DNA from: Orobanche coerulescens
Taxonomy: Eukaryota > Streptophyta > Magnoliopsida > Lamiales > Orobanchaceae
DNA length: 64,000 nucleotides
Assembly (NCBI GenBank): GCA_033398695.1
Contig: CM065804.1
Span: forward strand, 54,033,501-54,097,500
Reading direction: 5' to 3'
Shown piece by piece: positions 10,740-22,029 of the stretch. Every line of letters starts with the position of its first letter. Positions within the stretch are counted from its first letter, which is position 1. The notes below the pieces were generated by a model. The model made no database searches. It was given only the letters and a program-made list of their open reading frames with translations, and was not told the origin of the DNA. The position numbers and the translations under genes are program-made.

Positions 10740-12336
10740 CTGAATGCAAAAACAGACATCCACCCCCCGAATACTCGGGGGTTAGCAAAACTCCACTGTT
10801 TTGCTAGTGCAAGAACAAAATGCAAATACGAGCCATACAATTCACATTCCACGAATAACAATAACCAGGAAATCCTCAATGGTCCAAACGTAACGAAAAA
10901 CACTTCCCGAGGCAAGAATTTGGTAAAACATTCTAAAACCGAAAGGTCACAAATCAAGGGAAAACAATCTATAAAACGGTTTAAAATGCCATCGAGAGTT
11001 TAATAAAAAAAACAATTTAGGATTATCCAATCCTTATCTTTCCAAAATCAACAGGGGTCACAACCCAAAGTTTTGTTTTCACAATTGAAACCAACAACAA
11101 TACACAAGGTTAAAACCCACGTCATGCGTCCTCGACGGACATAAAGTACACACGCAACCGTGAAGTTTTACTCGTGAACCCAGAGTGATGTCATAGATTC
11201 CCCCGAGGCCCCGTCGGACCCTCCCAGGGTGAGCAAACACATTCACAAAACATACACACCAACCTGTGAAGTTTTTACTCGTGAACCCAGAGTGATGTCA
11301 TAGATTCCCCCGAGGCCCCGTCGGACCCTCCCAGGGTGAGCAAACATATTCACTAATCATACACGCACAGGCATCGCCTAAGACCAGGACGCTACCATGA
11401 ATCCCACCCGAGGCCTCGAAGGACCCTCCCGAGCTGTCTAGCGAAACAATCAAGCACAAATAACATATCACAACAAGGATATCCGAACAATTCATCCAGA
11501 GGCATCAAACACTTAGCAAAACACCACGTCAACCCACAATGCACCGAAATAAAACAATATACGTCCATACGCGAATACCAAGTGCATCATCAACACTAAA
11601 CATATCCATAGGACTCACATAGTCACTTACAACCCACACAATTTATAAAACACACGCGTTTGAAAGTGAGCCTTTAATGAGGCTAAACCGAATATTTTGA
11701 AAGTTCAAAATCAAACGATCAAACAAACACATAGGGACGATCACTAATTATCATATCCACAAAATAAGAATAGTATGGACAAGGTACTTGCCTCGAATAA
11801 GAACAACGCAGAGAATCGACCGAAATAGGTTGACACGAACCGACTACCAACCCGCCGACTCCACCGATCGCCAACTCGCGTTCATAAACTATGAAGGACA
11901 ATAACAACAATGAAATGAATTCCATAACACGACTCAAAGCCGTTGAATTCAAAGAACGAATGACGAAAGTTCAAGTATTTTCCCCAAAACGGCCAAGAAC
12001 ACGATTTGTCCCGACAAAACACGAAAATGGAATTCCAAGTCGAAATATGGATATACAATCCATAGAATATGTTTAACAACATCATTTAACCACAATCTAT
12101 CCAACAAAAACGGATGGAAAACGAGATCGAGAACAAATCCCCCAAAAAGTCAATTCGAAGGAAATCAAGAAATATACTTCGATTCGACGAAGAACAATGG
12201 ATTAAATGATGTTAAACACAAGAATACTACCAAGATTAATCATACCCATCATGAATTAATCAAAAACACGGAATGAATCAGACAAAAATGCAAAAAACCC
12301 CAAATTCACGAAATTAGGGTTCTAAGGTGAGATTAC
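10740..12336 (-). other. Putative intron inside LARD 3' LTR
   Basis: Minus-strand donor AAG|GTAATC at 12336, 170 nt after the TATA. Branch-like GCTAACC at 10781-10785 is followed by a 7-bp hairpin (10764-10781), a T-rich run and acceptor GCATTCAG|G at 10740. The other LTR copy has the same layout (17890 to 16292). Inferred from sequence only. Confidence 0.55.
11155..11440 (-). repeat. Tandem repeat inside LARD LTR
   Basis: Two near-identical units of about 106 bp (starting 11160 and 11266) plus a diverged third carry the block cgaggccccgtcggaccctc. The same repeat is at about 16705-16990 in the other LTR. A reverse-complement version of this block occurs in family B LTRs. Confidence 0.8.
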
Positions 12337-12504
12337 CTTGATTCGCTGGATCAAAGGATGATAACGGATGATTGATCAATGATATAACCTCAAGAACTTC
12401 ATGGATTTGTTGTTAAACAACATGGCTTCGCCACCTCCGAATCGCCAGCCACGGACCGAAGAGGAAGGAAGTGAAAAATGATTGAAAATGCGACTGCTCT
12501 GTCA

Positions 12505-12513
12505 CATTTATAC
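12505..12513 (-). promoter_or_regulatory. TATA box in LARD left LTR
   Basis: Minus-strand GTATAAATG, 12 bp downstream of the last U3 palindrome. Confidence 0.65.
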
Positions 12514-12524
12514 TGGGCCGGAAC

Positions 12525-12875
12525 TAGCGTGCGCTAGACTTCCCGGACTAGCGTCCGCTATCGGCCAGTATCGGCCCAGTACCCTCGGCCAGGGCCCGCA
12601 CGACCCCCCTAGCGTGCGCTATGGCCGGAAGCCTGCGCGCGCTAGCCGACCTGTCCCGTAACCTCTGGACTAAACAGCTCGCCCAGGTAACGTACGCTAG
12701 TCGGCGGACAGCGTGCGCTACCCCTGCCGGTTAGCGTGCGCCACGACCGACAATATCGTGCGCTACCGGCCGATCCTACCCGAGTCCAGAACCTCAGAAC
12801 CTCTCTGCCCTGACCCGATAGCGTGCGTCGGCCGGCCGCGTAACGTGCGCTACTCCTGCCGGTTAGCGCACGCAT
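12525..12875 (-). repeat. U3 palindrome array, LARD left LTR
   Basis: About a dozen TAGCGTGCGCTA-type 12-mers and one- or two-base variants, at irregular spacing, end right before the TATA box. Confidence 0.85.
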
Positions 12876-13465
12876 CCTTCCGGCGATGGCGCGCTCGCCG
12901 GTTCTGCGCACCGTCCGGCTTTGTGCCCGCAATCATCCGGCTAGTCCCGCAACCGTCCGGCCAGTGCCCGACCACCAGGGCTCGACGACTCGATTTCCGA
13001 AAACGTACGGAACGAACACGACGAAAAGTTCGCGGACAACATCAACGACCCGAAATGAAAACATAATGCAATAATTAATACGCGACCAAGAAAATGGTCG
13101 AGACAACAAATACAGATACGGATACCCATAACTTTGGGTAAATTACAAAATGGCCCAAAACGCCCGAAAATCGCGATACGTGATCGAATAACCAAACCGA
13201 ACTTCACAACACGTATAACAAAGTTAAACGAACTTACGGGAAACTTGAAACAGCAGTTTCAACCGAGATTCGCAAGAATCGAACTCAAGTGCGAAAAGTC
13301 GCTAAAAAGCACGGAAGTCAACAAAACGACACCGAAACGAACTCGGATGTCAAAAAGTGTAGAATTAATCATTCTCAGAATAATGAAACGGTCATGAGCG
13401 AGTCATCAAAACGGACTTCCGCCGAAAAAAAGAAATTACCGGAAATCGAAATTACGGGTATCACA

Positions 13466-13483
13466 TTCTACCCTCCTTAAAAG
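13466..13483 (-). other. Polypurine tract of LARD element
   Basis: Minus-strand CTTTTAAGGAGGGTAGAA immediately before the LTR start TGTGATACCC. Confidence 0.8.
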
Positions 13484-15942
13484 AAGTTTCGTCCCGAAAC
13501 ATAAAAATAAGTAGGGAGAAGCAATATCCCCTGCCAGGAAAACTCGACGAGATACACAAAAAACCAAAAACTCGCGCGCGATGGCGAAACGTTACAAGAA
13601 ACGCAAAGAGACATACGGCGTGAAAACACGCCCCACGACAACCAACACAACGCCACCGAAGAAACATAATAAAACCAACAAGTGACAAGCGTCATCAAAC
13701 AGACATTACAATCGAGTCGATTATACGAACAATCACAAAACACAACGAACGAAAATCATTACGATTGACCAACCCAACGGTTCATCAATCAAAACACGAG
13801 CCAAACGCTGAACAATTACGGAATTCCACCGCCCAAGGGTTGGAAGATCGAAACGAGACTAATTTTCCGAAGGAGTCTGAAGGCTCAACAATCACGAGAC
13901 GAGATCAACAAAAACCGAACAATCAAACGATCGAACCACAACGGTTGAGACAACAAAAAGCGAACAATCATGTTCGAATCACGAAGAACAATAAAATTCA
14001 AACAACAACTCCAAGGTTCACAAGAATCGAACCAAACTCGGAAAAGTCACAGCGATAACCAGATCGACTCAAAACAAGATCACAGCTCGTCCGAATGATG
14101 AAACCAAAATACAGAACAAGTTCAGAAAGTATAAACGAACACGAGCGAGTCGATAGAATTGAGAAAGAGAAAATGCAGAAGTCAAAAACAATACAGGTAT
14201 TACATTCGACCTCTTATAAAAGAAAGGTCGCCCCCGCAACTCACAACAACTGAACCAAGGTAACAACACAAAAAGCAGCCGACAAAAACATCTCTCATGG
14301 GCTCCTCAGAGCCGATCCTGATATCTGTGCTGAAGTGCGAACTCCGAATGTCTCGATAGCCAATTCGCAAAACTGAATTATGTGTCCCACGAGTCCATAC
14401 TTGAAATGTGTTACCGACGAGAAGGACAATTTACACGTGCATGCCCCGGCACATCACGGTTGAAACGTCTCGGCTCGACATACCAAAAATACAAATGCTA
14501 GATACAATGGGGCATAACATCGCAAAACAACATAGCGGAGATGCCAACTCAGCGCAACAAAGAATCATAACACATATCATATACAACGATTACCATCGTA
14601 AGGTAATACACACATAAACAATACAACAACGACGGTATCGTTCGGCGACCTTAACGGCCCGAACAATAACCAGCACATAATTACAAACATCATGAAACAA
14701 TCACACATGTACACAAACGTACAAACCCAAGCTTTAACAGCTCACACAGGTGCGATAACACGCAAGTCACCACGAAATGACAACATTAAAGATCGTCATC
14801 ACACCTCCCACAAAGGGCTAACAAAACATATGCGTGGCAAACGACTCAACGTTCACACCACCAATTTAATCACAATTCGGAGGGCTAACACCCTAACAAC
14901 AATACCAACATCATACACACCTTCTCCGACCACAAGCAGGAAATGATGGGTTTTAAAAAAAAAACGAAAACCACCTTTTGAAAACAGTTGGAAACACTAG
15001 TTGATCTTGAGTATCATTTTACAAAAAGTTGAACAAACATCATTTTCGAGACTTTGAAAATCATCTTGCGTTTGAACAAAAATGAGGACACCTTTCTTTT
15101 AGTGAAAAACTTTCAGAATATCCGACCCTCGGGTCTAAGTATAAGTGTTTCTAAACATCGAAAATATCTCAAAACATTTCGGTCCTCGAGGTAGAAGAAT
15201 TTTTGAAACATGTTGTGGCACCTTGGATGTACCATGAGGAAATAATTCATTTTAAAAGTACGTCTCGAAATTTATTTTCTAAGATACTCAAGGTTTTCAA
15301 GGATAATTCAATGGGCTAGAATGCCCAAAAATTTCAGGTAATTAAACAAAACTTTATAGCGCCGTGGATCCCGCGTCGGAACCCACCAGGCTAAAAGCCA
15401 TTTACAAAAATGCCAAAAAGGCCGATGACGGTAATATTTCAAAAACTCACAAAAGCCCTTTAAAAAATACTAAATACCGTCATAAGAATTTCGCCAAAAC
15501 GATCAAGGCCATAATGCCAAAAACTCGGTTAAGGGAATCGGTTTTCGAAATAAAACTCAGTCGGTAAAATACCGAAAGCCATTACAAAAGAACTCACGCA
15601 GCGGATAAGAGAAATACAGTCCAACATGCACAATCCAGCAACACTGCTCCTCACATGAACGAAATATGAGAGTCAAATAATCACGTATCAAGAAATCAAA
15701 ATCCATAAGAGGATTCCGTCACTGAACAAATAATCATAAAAATAGCTCGTGTCACACGAGGCACAACACAAAGAAGGGAGACTTACAGCCACCGGTCGCA
15801 CGAAGATGATGATCGCCCCACAATACTAATCACGACCAACAAACTCAGACGACACGTCGCCACACGACTCAGTCAGACAAAATCCGACGGGACAAAACTC
15901 AACAGACACCACTAACCCGACAGCCTAGGTTTCCACAACCTA
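13484..15942 (-). other. LARD internal region, non-coding mosaic
   Basis: No gag or pol similarity in any frame. Two pieces look LTR-derived. Around 13990-14205 resembles the LTR start and ends in a second PPT/LTR-like junction at 14203-14205 (plus strand: aggtattaca then ttcgacctcttataaaagaa). Around 15350-15420 resembles the conserved LTR tail (cgccgtggatcccgcgt, then acccaccaggc). The rest (14260-15340) holds nothing I recognise. Confidence 0.6.
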
Positions 15943-15955
15943 ATCTCTGATACCA
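15943..15955 (-). other. Primer-binding site of LARD element
   Basis: Minus-strand TGGTATCAGAGAT four bases inside the 5' LTR end; initiator-Met tRNA type. Confidence 0.85.
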
Positions 15956-16291
15956 TTTATGTAACACCCCCAATCCGCTCAGGGATATTACATGCCGTAT
16001 AACCTTTCCTCAAGGATCTACCAGGCTAGTAACAACATGAAATATATCGACAATGCCTTTAAGGCTAAAATGACTCAGTAGACCGATTTGGTCTTTCAAT
16101 AAATACATACGACTCAAACTCATTACATGCCCACACAGGGGTCGAAAACAAACACTCCCGTACAACAGGAAAGAATACTGCAGCGGAAAATAAACTATAA
16201 CAAAACCAATGACCTCATACGGATCCTCGTGTGATTAGTATCGTTCATCTTTCATCATCCTTCGTGCCGACCCTGTATTATGCTCCCAAAT

Positions 16292-17890
16292 CTGAATGCA
16301 AAAACAGACATCCACCCCCCGAATACTCGGGGGTTAGCAAAACTCCACTGTTTTGCTAGTGCAAGAACAAAGTGCAAATACGAGCCATACAATTCATATT
16401 CCACGAATAACAATAACCAGGAAATCCTCAAAGGTCCAAACGTAACGAAAAACACTTCCCGAGGCATGAATTTGGTAAAACGTTCTTAAACTGAAAGGTC
16501 ACAAATCAAGGGAAAACAATCTATAAAACGGTTTAAAATGCCATCGAGAGTTTTAATAAAAAAAACAATGTAGGATTATCCAATCCTTATCTTTCCAAAA
16601 TCAACAGGGGTCACAACCCAAAGGTTTTGTTTTCACAATTGAAACCAACAACAATACACAAGGTTAAAACCCACGTCACGCGTCCTCGACGGACATAAAG
16701 TATACACGCAACCGTGAAGTTTTACTTGTGAACCCAGAGTGATGTCATAGATTCCCCCGAGGCCCCTTCGGACCCTCCTAGGGTGAGCAAACACATTCAC
16801 AAAACATACACACCAACCTATGAAGTTTTTACTCGTGAACCCAGAGTGATGTCATAGATTCCCCCGAGGCCCCGTCGGACACTCCCAGGGTGAGCAAACA
16901 CATTCACTAATCATACACGCACAGGCATCGCCTAGGACCAGGACGCTACCATGAATCCCACCCGAGGCCTCGAAGGACCCTCCCGAGCTGGCTAGCGAAA
17001 CAATCAAGCACAAATAACATATCACAACAAGGATATCCGAACAATTCATCCAGAGGCATCAAACACTTAGCAAAACACCACGTCAAACCACAATGCACTT
17101 GAATGAAACAATATACGTCCATACACGAATACCAAGTGCATCATCAACACCAAACATATCCATAGGACTCACATAGTCAATTACAACCCACACAATTTAT
17201 AAAACACACGCGTTTGAAAGTGAGCCTTTAACGAGGCTAAACCGAATCTTTTGAAAGTTCAAAATCAAACGATCAAACAAACACATAGGGACGATCACTA
17301 ATTATCATATCCACAAAATAAGAATAGTATGGAAAAGGTACTTGCCTCAAATAAGAACAACGCGGAGAATCGACCGAAATAGGTTGACACGAACCGACTA
17401 CAAACCCGCCGACTCCACCGATCGCCAACTCGCATTCTTAAACTACGAAGGACAATAACAACAATGAAATGAATTCCATAACACGACTCAAAGCCGTTGA
17501 ATTCAAAGAACGAATGACGAAAGTTCAAGTGTTTTCCCCAAAACGGCCAAGAACACGATTCGTCCCGACAAAACACGAAAACGGAATTCCAAGTCGAAAT
17601 ATGGTTATACAATCCATAGAATATGTTTAACAACATCATTTAACCACAATCTATCCAACAAAAACGGATGGAAAACGAGATCGAGAACAAATCCCCCAAA
17701 AAGTCGATTCGAAGGAAATCAAGAAATATACTTCGATTCGACGAAGAACAATGGATTAAATGATGTTAAACACAAGAATACTACCAAGATTAATCATACC
17801 CATCATGATTTAATCAACAACACGGAACGAATCGGACAAAAATGCAAAAACCCCCAAATTCACGAAATTAGGGTTCTAAGGTGAGATTAC
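16292..17890 (-). other. Putative intron inside LARD 5' LTR
   Basis: Same donor (AAG|GTAATC), branch, hairpin and acceptor (GCATTCAG|A) as in the left LTR; being in the 5' LTR, this copy would lie in the transcript leader. Confidence 0.55.
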
Positions 17891-18060
17891 CTTGATTCGC
17901 TGGATCAAAGGATGATAACGGATGATTGATCAATGATATAACCTCAAGAACTTCATGGATTTGTTGTTACACAACATGGCTTCGCCACCTCCAAATCGCC
18001 AGCCGCGGACCTAAGAGGAAGGAAGTGAAAAATGAATGAAAATGCGAGTGCTCTGTCACA

Positions 18061-18066
18061 TTTATA
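18061..18066 (-). promoter_or_regulatory. TATA box in LARD 5' LTR
   Basis: Minus-strand TATAAA (within GTATAAATG), the functional promoter position for this element. Confidence 0.65.
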
Positions 18067-18078
18067 CTGGGCCGGAAC

Positions 18079-18430
18079 TAGCATGCGCTAGCCTTCCCGG
18101 ACTAGCGTTCGCTATCGGCCAGTATCGGCCCAGTACCCTCGGCCAGGGCCCGCACGACCCCCGCTAGCGTGCGCTACGGCCGGAAGCTTCTGCGCGCCCG
18201 ACACATCCGGTAACCTCTGGACTAAACAGCTCGCCAGTAACGTCGCTAGTCGGCGGCGGCGTCGCTACCCTGCCGGTTAGCGTGCGCCCACGGCCGTGAT
18301 GGCGTGCGCTCTGGCCGATCCTACCCGAGTCCGTAACCTTAGAACCTCTCTGCCCGACCCGATGGCGTGCGTCGGCCGGCCGCGTAACGTGCGCTACTCC
18401 TACCGGTTATCGCACGCATCCATCCGGCGA
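18079..18430 (-). repeat. U3 palindrome array, LARD 5' LTR
   Basis: Counterpart of 12525-12875 but several units are shortened or altered. Confidence 0.75.
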
Positions 18431-19004
18431 TGGCGCGCTCGCCGGTTCTGCCGCCCGTCCGGCCGGTGCCGCAATCATCCGGCCCGATCCCGCAACCTTA
18501 GGCGGTGCGACCACGGGCTCGGCGACTCGATTTCCAAGCGTGCGGGCGAACACGATGAAAAGTTCGCAAACAACATCAACGACCCGAAATGAAAACATAA
18601 TGCAATAGTTAATCATACGCGACCAAGAAAAGGGTCGAGACAACAAATACAGATACGGATACCCATAACTTTGGGTAAATTACAAAATGGCCCAAAACGC
18701 CCGAAAATCACGATATGTGATCGAATAACCAAACCGAAGTTCACAACACGTATAACAAAGTTAAACAAACTTACAAGAAACTTGAAACAACAGTTTCAAC
18801 CGAGATTCGCAAGAATCGAACTCAAGTGCGGAAAAGTCGCTAAAAAGCACGGAACTCAACAAAACGACACCGAAACGAACTCGGATGTCAAAAAGTGTAG
18901 AATTAACCATTCTCAGAATAATGAAACGGTCGTGAGCTAGTCATCAAAACGGACTTTCGCCGAAAAAAAAGAAATTACCGAAAATCGAAATTACGGGTAT
19001 CACA

Positions 19005-19009
19005 CGGGC
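19005..19009. repeat. Right target-site duplication of LARD-like element
   Basis: CGGGC, paired with TGGGC at 10406-10410. Confidence 0.7.
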
Positions 19010-19163
19010 GACCTAGCCAGAGCCCCGCGGCCAAGGTAGAACTGCCGGCCAAAAGTCCCAGGACAAGTCCCGGTGCCGAGGGATCGACATCGAAGGCGAT
19101 CGTCTCTCGGTACTTGGCGACTGACTCTTGGCGTCCGACCAAGTGGCGACCTCCTCATGCCAC

Positions 19164-19277
19164 GCGAAGCCATCGATCGTCTAGTCGGCAAGGGCCGATG
19201 TGCGAAGCCATCGATCGCCCAGTCGGCAAGGGCCGATGCGCGAAGCCGATGATCATCCAGTCGGCAAAGGCCAAAGC
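19164..19277 (+). repeat. Three 38-bp tandem repeats in TR-GAG U3
   Basis: Units start at 19164, 19202 and 19240 with gcgaagcc and share agtcggcaa and ggcc blocks; the third unit is more diverged. The array lies upstream of the TATA at 19568, so it may hold promoter elements. Confidence 0.85.
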
Positions 19278-19567
19278 TCGGAACAAGACCCACATGAAGA
19301 TTCGGAAAAGGCGCTGATGCACATGGTCCGTTGACCACAGCCTGTCAGCATCCTTCCACCAACCGCCAGGCCCGCCGAAAGGTATCAGTGGGACCGCCCG
19401 TGATAGCAACTCAGGACGCGAGCCGGCTCCTCATTGGACCACACAGCTGGCTGCCAGCAGCAGCCGCAAGCTTTATGCAGACAACCCATGTGACTTAAAG
19501 ACGATCGCCTCTTTATTATATTGCACAAAAGGCGATCGCCCGCCAGAAAGCAAGGCATCTCAGCCCC

Positions 19568-19575
19568 TATAAATA
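19568..19575 (+). promoter_or_regulatory. TATA box in TR-GAG 3' LTR
   Basis: TATAAATA, same context as 7709-7716. Confidence 0.62.
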
Positions 19576-19971
19576 GAAGGCTCCCTGCACTTGGAAAACT
19601 CTCCAACTCCCTTCGGATTTTTACCACAACTTGGCTTTCTCACTCTTGGCAACATCCATCTCTCGGTTCTTTCTTCTCTCTCAGCCTCTCTCACACAGAA
19701 GACGATCGGCAGAGAGCAAGAACACCAAAGCTTCGCTCAAGAGCTAGATAAATAGGATCTTTTACACTCATTGTATTTAGATTCTTACATTAATACTTGT
19801 ATCCACGAATATTCGTATTAATAACATCTCGCGAGAGCATTCAAGCCCGGGCCTAACAAACCCGGCAAATCTTGTGTTATTCACACCCCCTCGGAAGTGC
19901 TCCCGCAACCTTGTTTGTTGTCCGTCCATTCCAGCAATATCTATCTTCGGATAATATTTCGGGCAACAACA

Positions 19972-20316
19972 CTGTACTGATGTTTGAATAAACGATTTTT
20001 ATTGAAGATTTACTGACTAAAATGCTTCCGCAAATACTCCGAATTTATATAAAAAATTATAAGGAAAAATTGAGCCGTGTAACGTTCTTTTTAATTAAGA
20101 AAGTCAGGGCGTTACAGAATGGTATCGGAGCAAGACCTCTCTCAGTACGGTGAGATTTGGGGATGAACCAAGCGGAAGCTGGTGAACATGTGACAACCGG
20201 GGCCGACGAGGGCGGGGAGTGATCGCCGGTGCAATAGAAAAGGGCACGGACAATGAGCGGCTCCTAGAAAGGGGAGTGATCGCCGGTGCAATAAGAAAAA
20301 GGGCACGGAGAATGAG
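19972..20316 (+). mobile_element. LTR tail, PBS and leader of an unassigned gypsy element
   Basis: An AT-rich LTR end finishes in GGGCGTTACA at 20116; TGGTATCGGAGC at 20120-20131 is an initiator-Met PBS. The leader holds a tandem duplication of about 57 bp (agtgatcgccggtgcaat at 20218 and 20275). Everything after is cut off by the A1 element at 20317. No coding sequence remains. Confidence 0.68.
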
Positions 20317-20699
20317 TGTAACACCCCAAACTAGGCGGATATTACAATGCCGCGGACCCCTGACTGGGACCCACCAGGCGAATGAAAACTGATGAATTAA
20401 ATAATATAATTGTAGTACCGAACCACATTATATTATCAAATACTCCGATGAGGAGCTTAAGTACATTACATCAGGACAATACAGAATACTAGTATATTTT
20501 ATATGAAGATAAAATACACCACCCTGAATACATAAACATCTCAAACGGAATTTGCAGCGGAAATACAAATGAAGAGAAATAAGAAGGACTGAAATGGCTT
20601 AAATGACTGAAATGACCGGAATGACTGGGGCCCCCTACTAGTATCACTGGGACTCCTTGCCGTCAACATGCTCTTCATGTGCCTTTGCCTTGCCGTGAC

Positions 20700-21838
20700 C
20701 TGAAAACAAAATCCCCCAACGGGGTCAGTTACACAAAACAACAATCCTCAAGGGTTGAAAATATGCAATCACGAAATAACTTTAGTTATGAAATATCCTT
20801 AGTTATGAATTACGCTGAAGAGGAGTATCATAGTATGCCCGTAATGTTCTGTGCAAGTGTACAAGACGAATGACCGGATACACCCGTCCTTGTACCTAAT
20901 TAGTCTCACGGAGGTAATCGTTACCCTGTGCAGAGTCCAATGTATCGATCCCAATACATGACCATCGCGTGCTCGACTAAAAATTCCACACATCCGCACC
21001 CGGCCACGCAATATGAACCCAGAAGGTCATGTGAACGAAAATGACCATAATGAATATCAATGAATAATAATCTGACAAAGTCAAGAATGACTCACCGAGA
21101 TGAAAGTAATAATGAAGTGATTGATAGTTTCAATGAAATGATTGGAACCGCCGTTCCTCGTTAATGAAGTGATTATTCGACAATTACAAGTCTCAATATG
21201 ATTAATACAGTGATGAATGAGTTATGATTATGAATGATCAACAATAAAAGGAATGAATATCCTTTTAACCGAGTAAGAATTAACTTACTCAACCGGTGAA
21301 GAATGTCTTTCCTCGAACAAACGTCCCACAATGAGATGTCGGTCGCTCGAACAACCTTGAATAACAATAATTACCAACAACCATTCAATACACATTTCAA
21401 GCAACAAAACACGACTAACTCAAAAGTCGATACAACGATAATCAAACTCATTGCGGCATTCTAACGAATACGTAGCAAACCACACAACCTTCGAAAATAT
21501 CCAATCTCGAATATATCGAAACCAACACCAAAATGAGTATTTCAAACCATCAAAACACTTCAATGATATCAATAATCCCATAGGAATCCACAATTTGAGT
21601 TAACGACAACATCTAATCGAAAACCCCCAAAAACATCAAAGTCAACCCCAAGGTGTTCTTGAATCAAACCTCAAAAATTCATGAAAACCGAAATATACAC
21701 TGAAAAATCCATGGGAAAACATTTATCCAAGGTAGATAATCCATATCTAACATATTCCAACAACAATCGAAGTTCATACGAAGAAATCGGAAGGAAAACC
21801 CCAAATATCCGAAATTCTAGATTCAAGAAATTATTACC
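20700..21838 (-). other. Putative intron inside A1 LTR
   Basis: Donor AAAG|GTAATA at 21838, 174 nt after the TATA; branch-like TAACTGAC followed by CCCC-GTT-GGGGG, then TTTTGTTTTCAG|G ending at 20700. Fully preserved signals in an element whose protein genes are decayed. Confidence 0.57.
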
Positions 21839-22012
21839 TTTGATTTGATGTATTGGAGATGATGAAGCGATGATTAATCGAACTCAAAGACTCGAAGATG
21901 ATGATAGGTGATAGTAGCTCGAAGAGAACACTCCAAGTCTCCCGAAATCGCCCGAAGTCGCTCAAAAACGAAGAGAAGTGAGAAAACAACGAAACTCAGG
22001 CTAACTGTCCAA

Positions 22013-22018
22013 TTTATA
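22013..22018 (-). promoter_or_regulatory. TATA box in A1 LTR
   Basis: Minus-strand TATAAA, in AGTATAAATTGGACAG, the same context as in the A tandem array. Confidence 0.65.
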
Positions 22019-22029
22019 CTGCTCCAGAT

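Larger units (their letters stand above)
10411..13465 (-). repeat. LARD 3' LTR (left copy)
   Basis: Aligns base for base over most of its length with 15960-19004, with few indels. It contains a tandem duplication (about 106-bp period) at 11155-11360, a U3 palindrome array and a TATA box. ORFs in both LTRs are mirrored only by the duplication. Confidence 0.93.
10411..19004 (-). mobile_element. LARD-like non-coding LTR retrotransposon (Tekay/family-A related)
   Basis: Two ~3.05-kb LTRs (10411-13465 and 15960-19004) flank a 2.49-kb internal region with no recognisable protein. The PBS (initiator-Met type) abuts the right LTR and the PPT abuts the left, so it reads on the minus strand. LTR ends are TGTGATACCC and GGGTGTTACA. 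The sequence just inside the 3' LTR (GGGACGAAACTTCTTTTAAG) and the LTR architecture resemble family A gypsy, so I infer a deletion derivative of the Tekay/Del group mobilised in trans. It sits in the TR-GAG 3' LTR. Confidence 0.87.
15960..19004 (-). repeat. LARD 5' LTR (right copy)
   Basis: Matches 10411-13465. The GC-rich part at about 18180-18540 differs by many small deletions and substitutions while flanking sequence is nearly identical, which may reflect consensus error there. Confidence 0.93.
7551..19971 (+). mobile_element. Gag-only gypsy-like LTR element (TR-GAG type), split by nested insertion
   Basis: Plus-strand element with truncated 5' LTR (7551-8112), PBS, one gag ORF, about 0.9 kb without pol, PPT, and a 3' LTR split at 10410/19010 by the nested element at 10411-19004. 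With the insertion removed the element would be about 3.8 kb. No protease, RT, RNase H or integrase is visible, which matches the plant non-autonomous class called TR-GAG. It would need pol from a partner element that I do not see in this window. Confidence 0.82.
19010..19971 (+). repeat. TR-GAG 3' LTR, second part
   Basis: Continues the LTR begun at 10359; together about 1,014 bp. Its end (GGGCAACAACA) matches the 5' LTR end at 8112. TATA box at 19568-19575. Confidence 0.88.

Noticed and set aside
12642..13066. Arg-rich ORFs of 96 and 117 codons in the GC-rich U3 of the LARD LTR
   Set aside because: They read through the palindrome array, lie upstream of the TATA and are not kept in the second LTR.
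13466..15942. Several 60-100 codon ORFs in the LARD interior, and ORF pairs in its LTRs
   Set aside because: Low-complexity Lys/Asn/Thr translations with no domain; expected by chance in A-rich sequence; LTR pairs are mirrored by the duplication.
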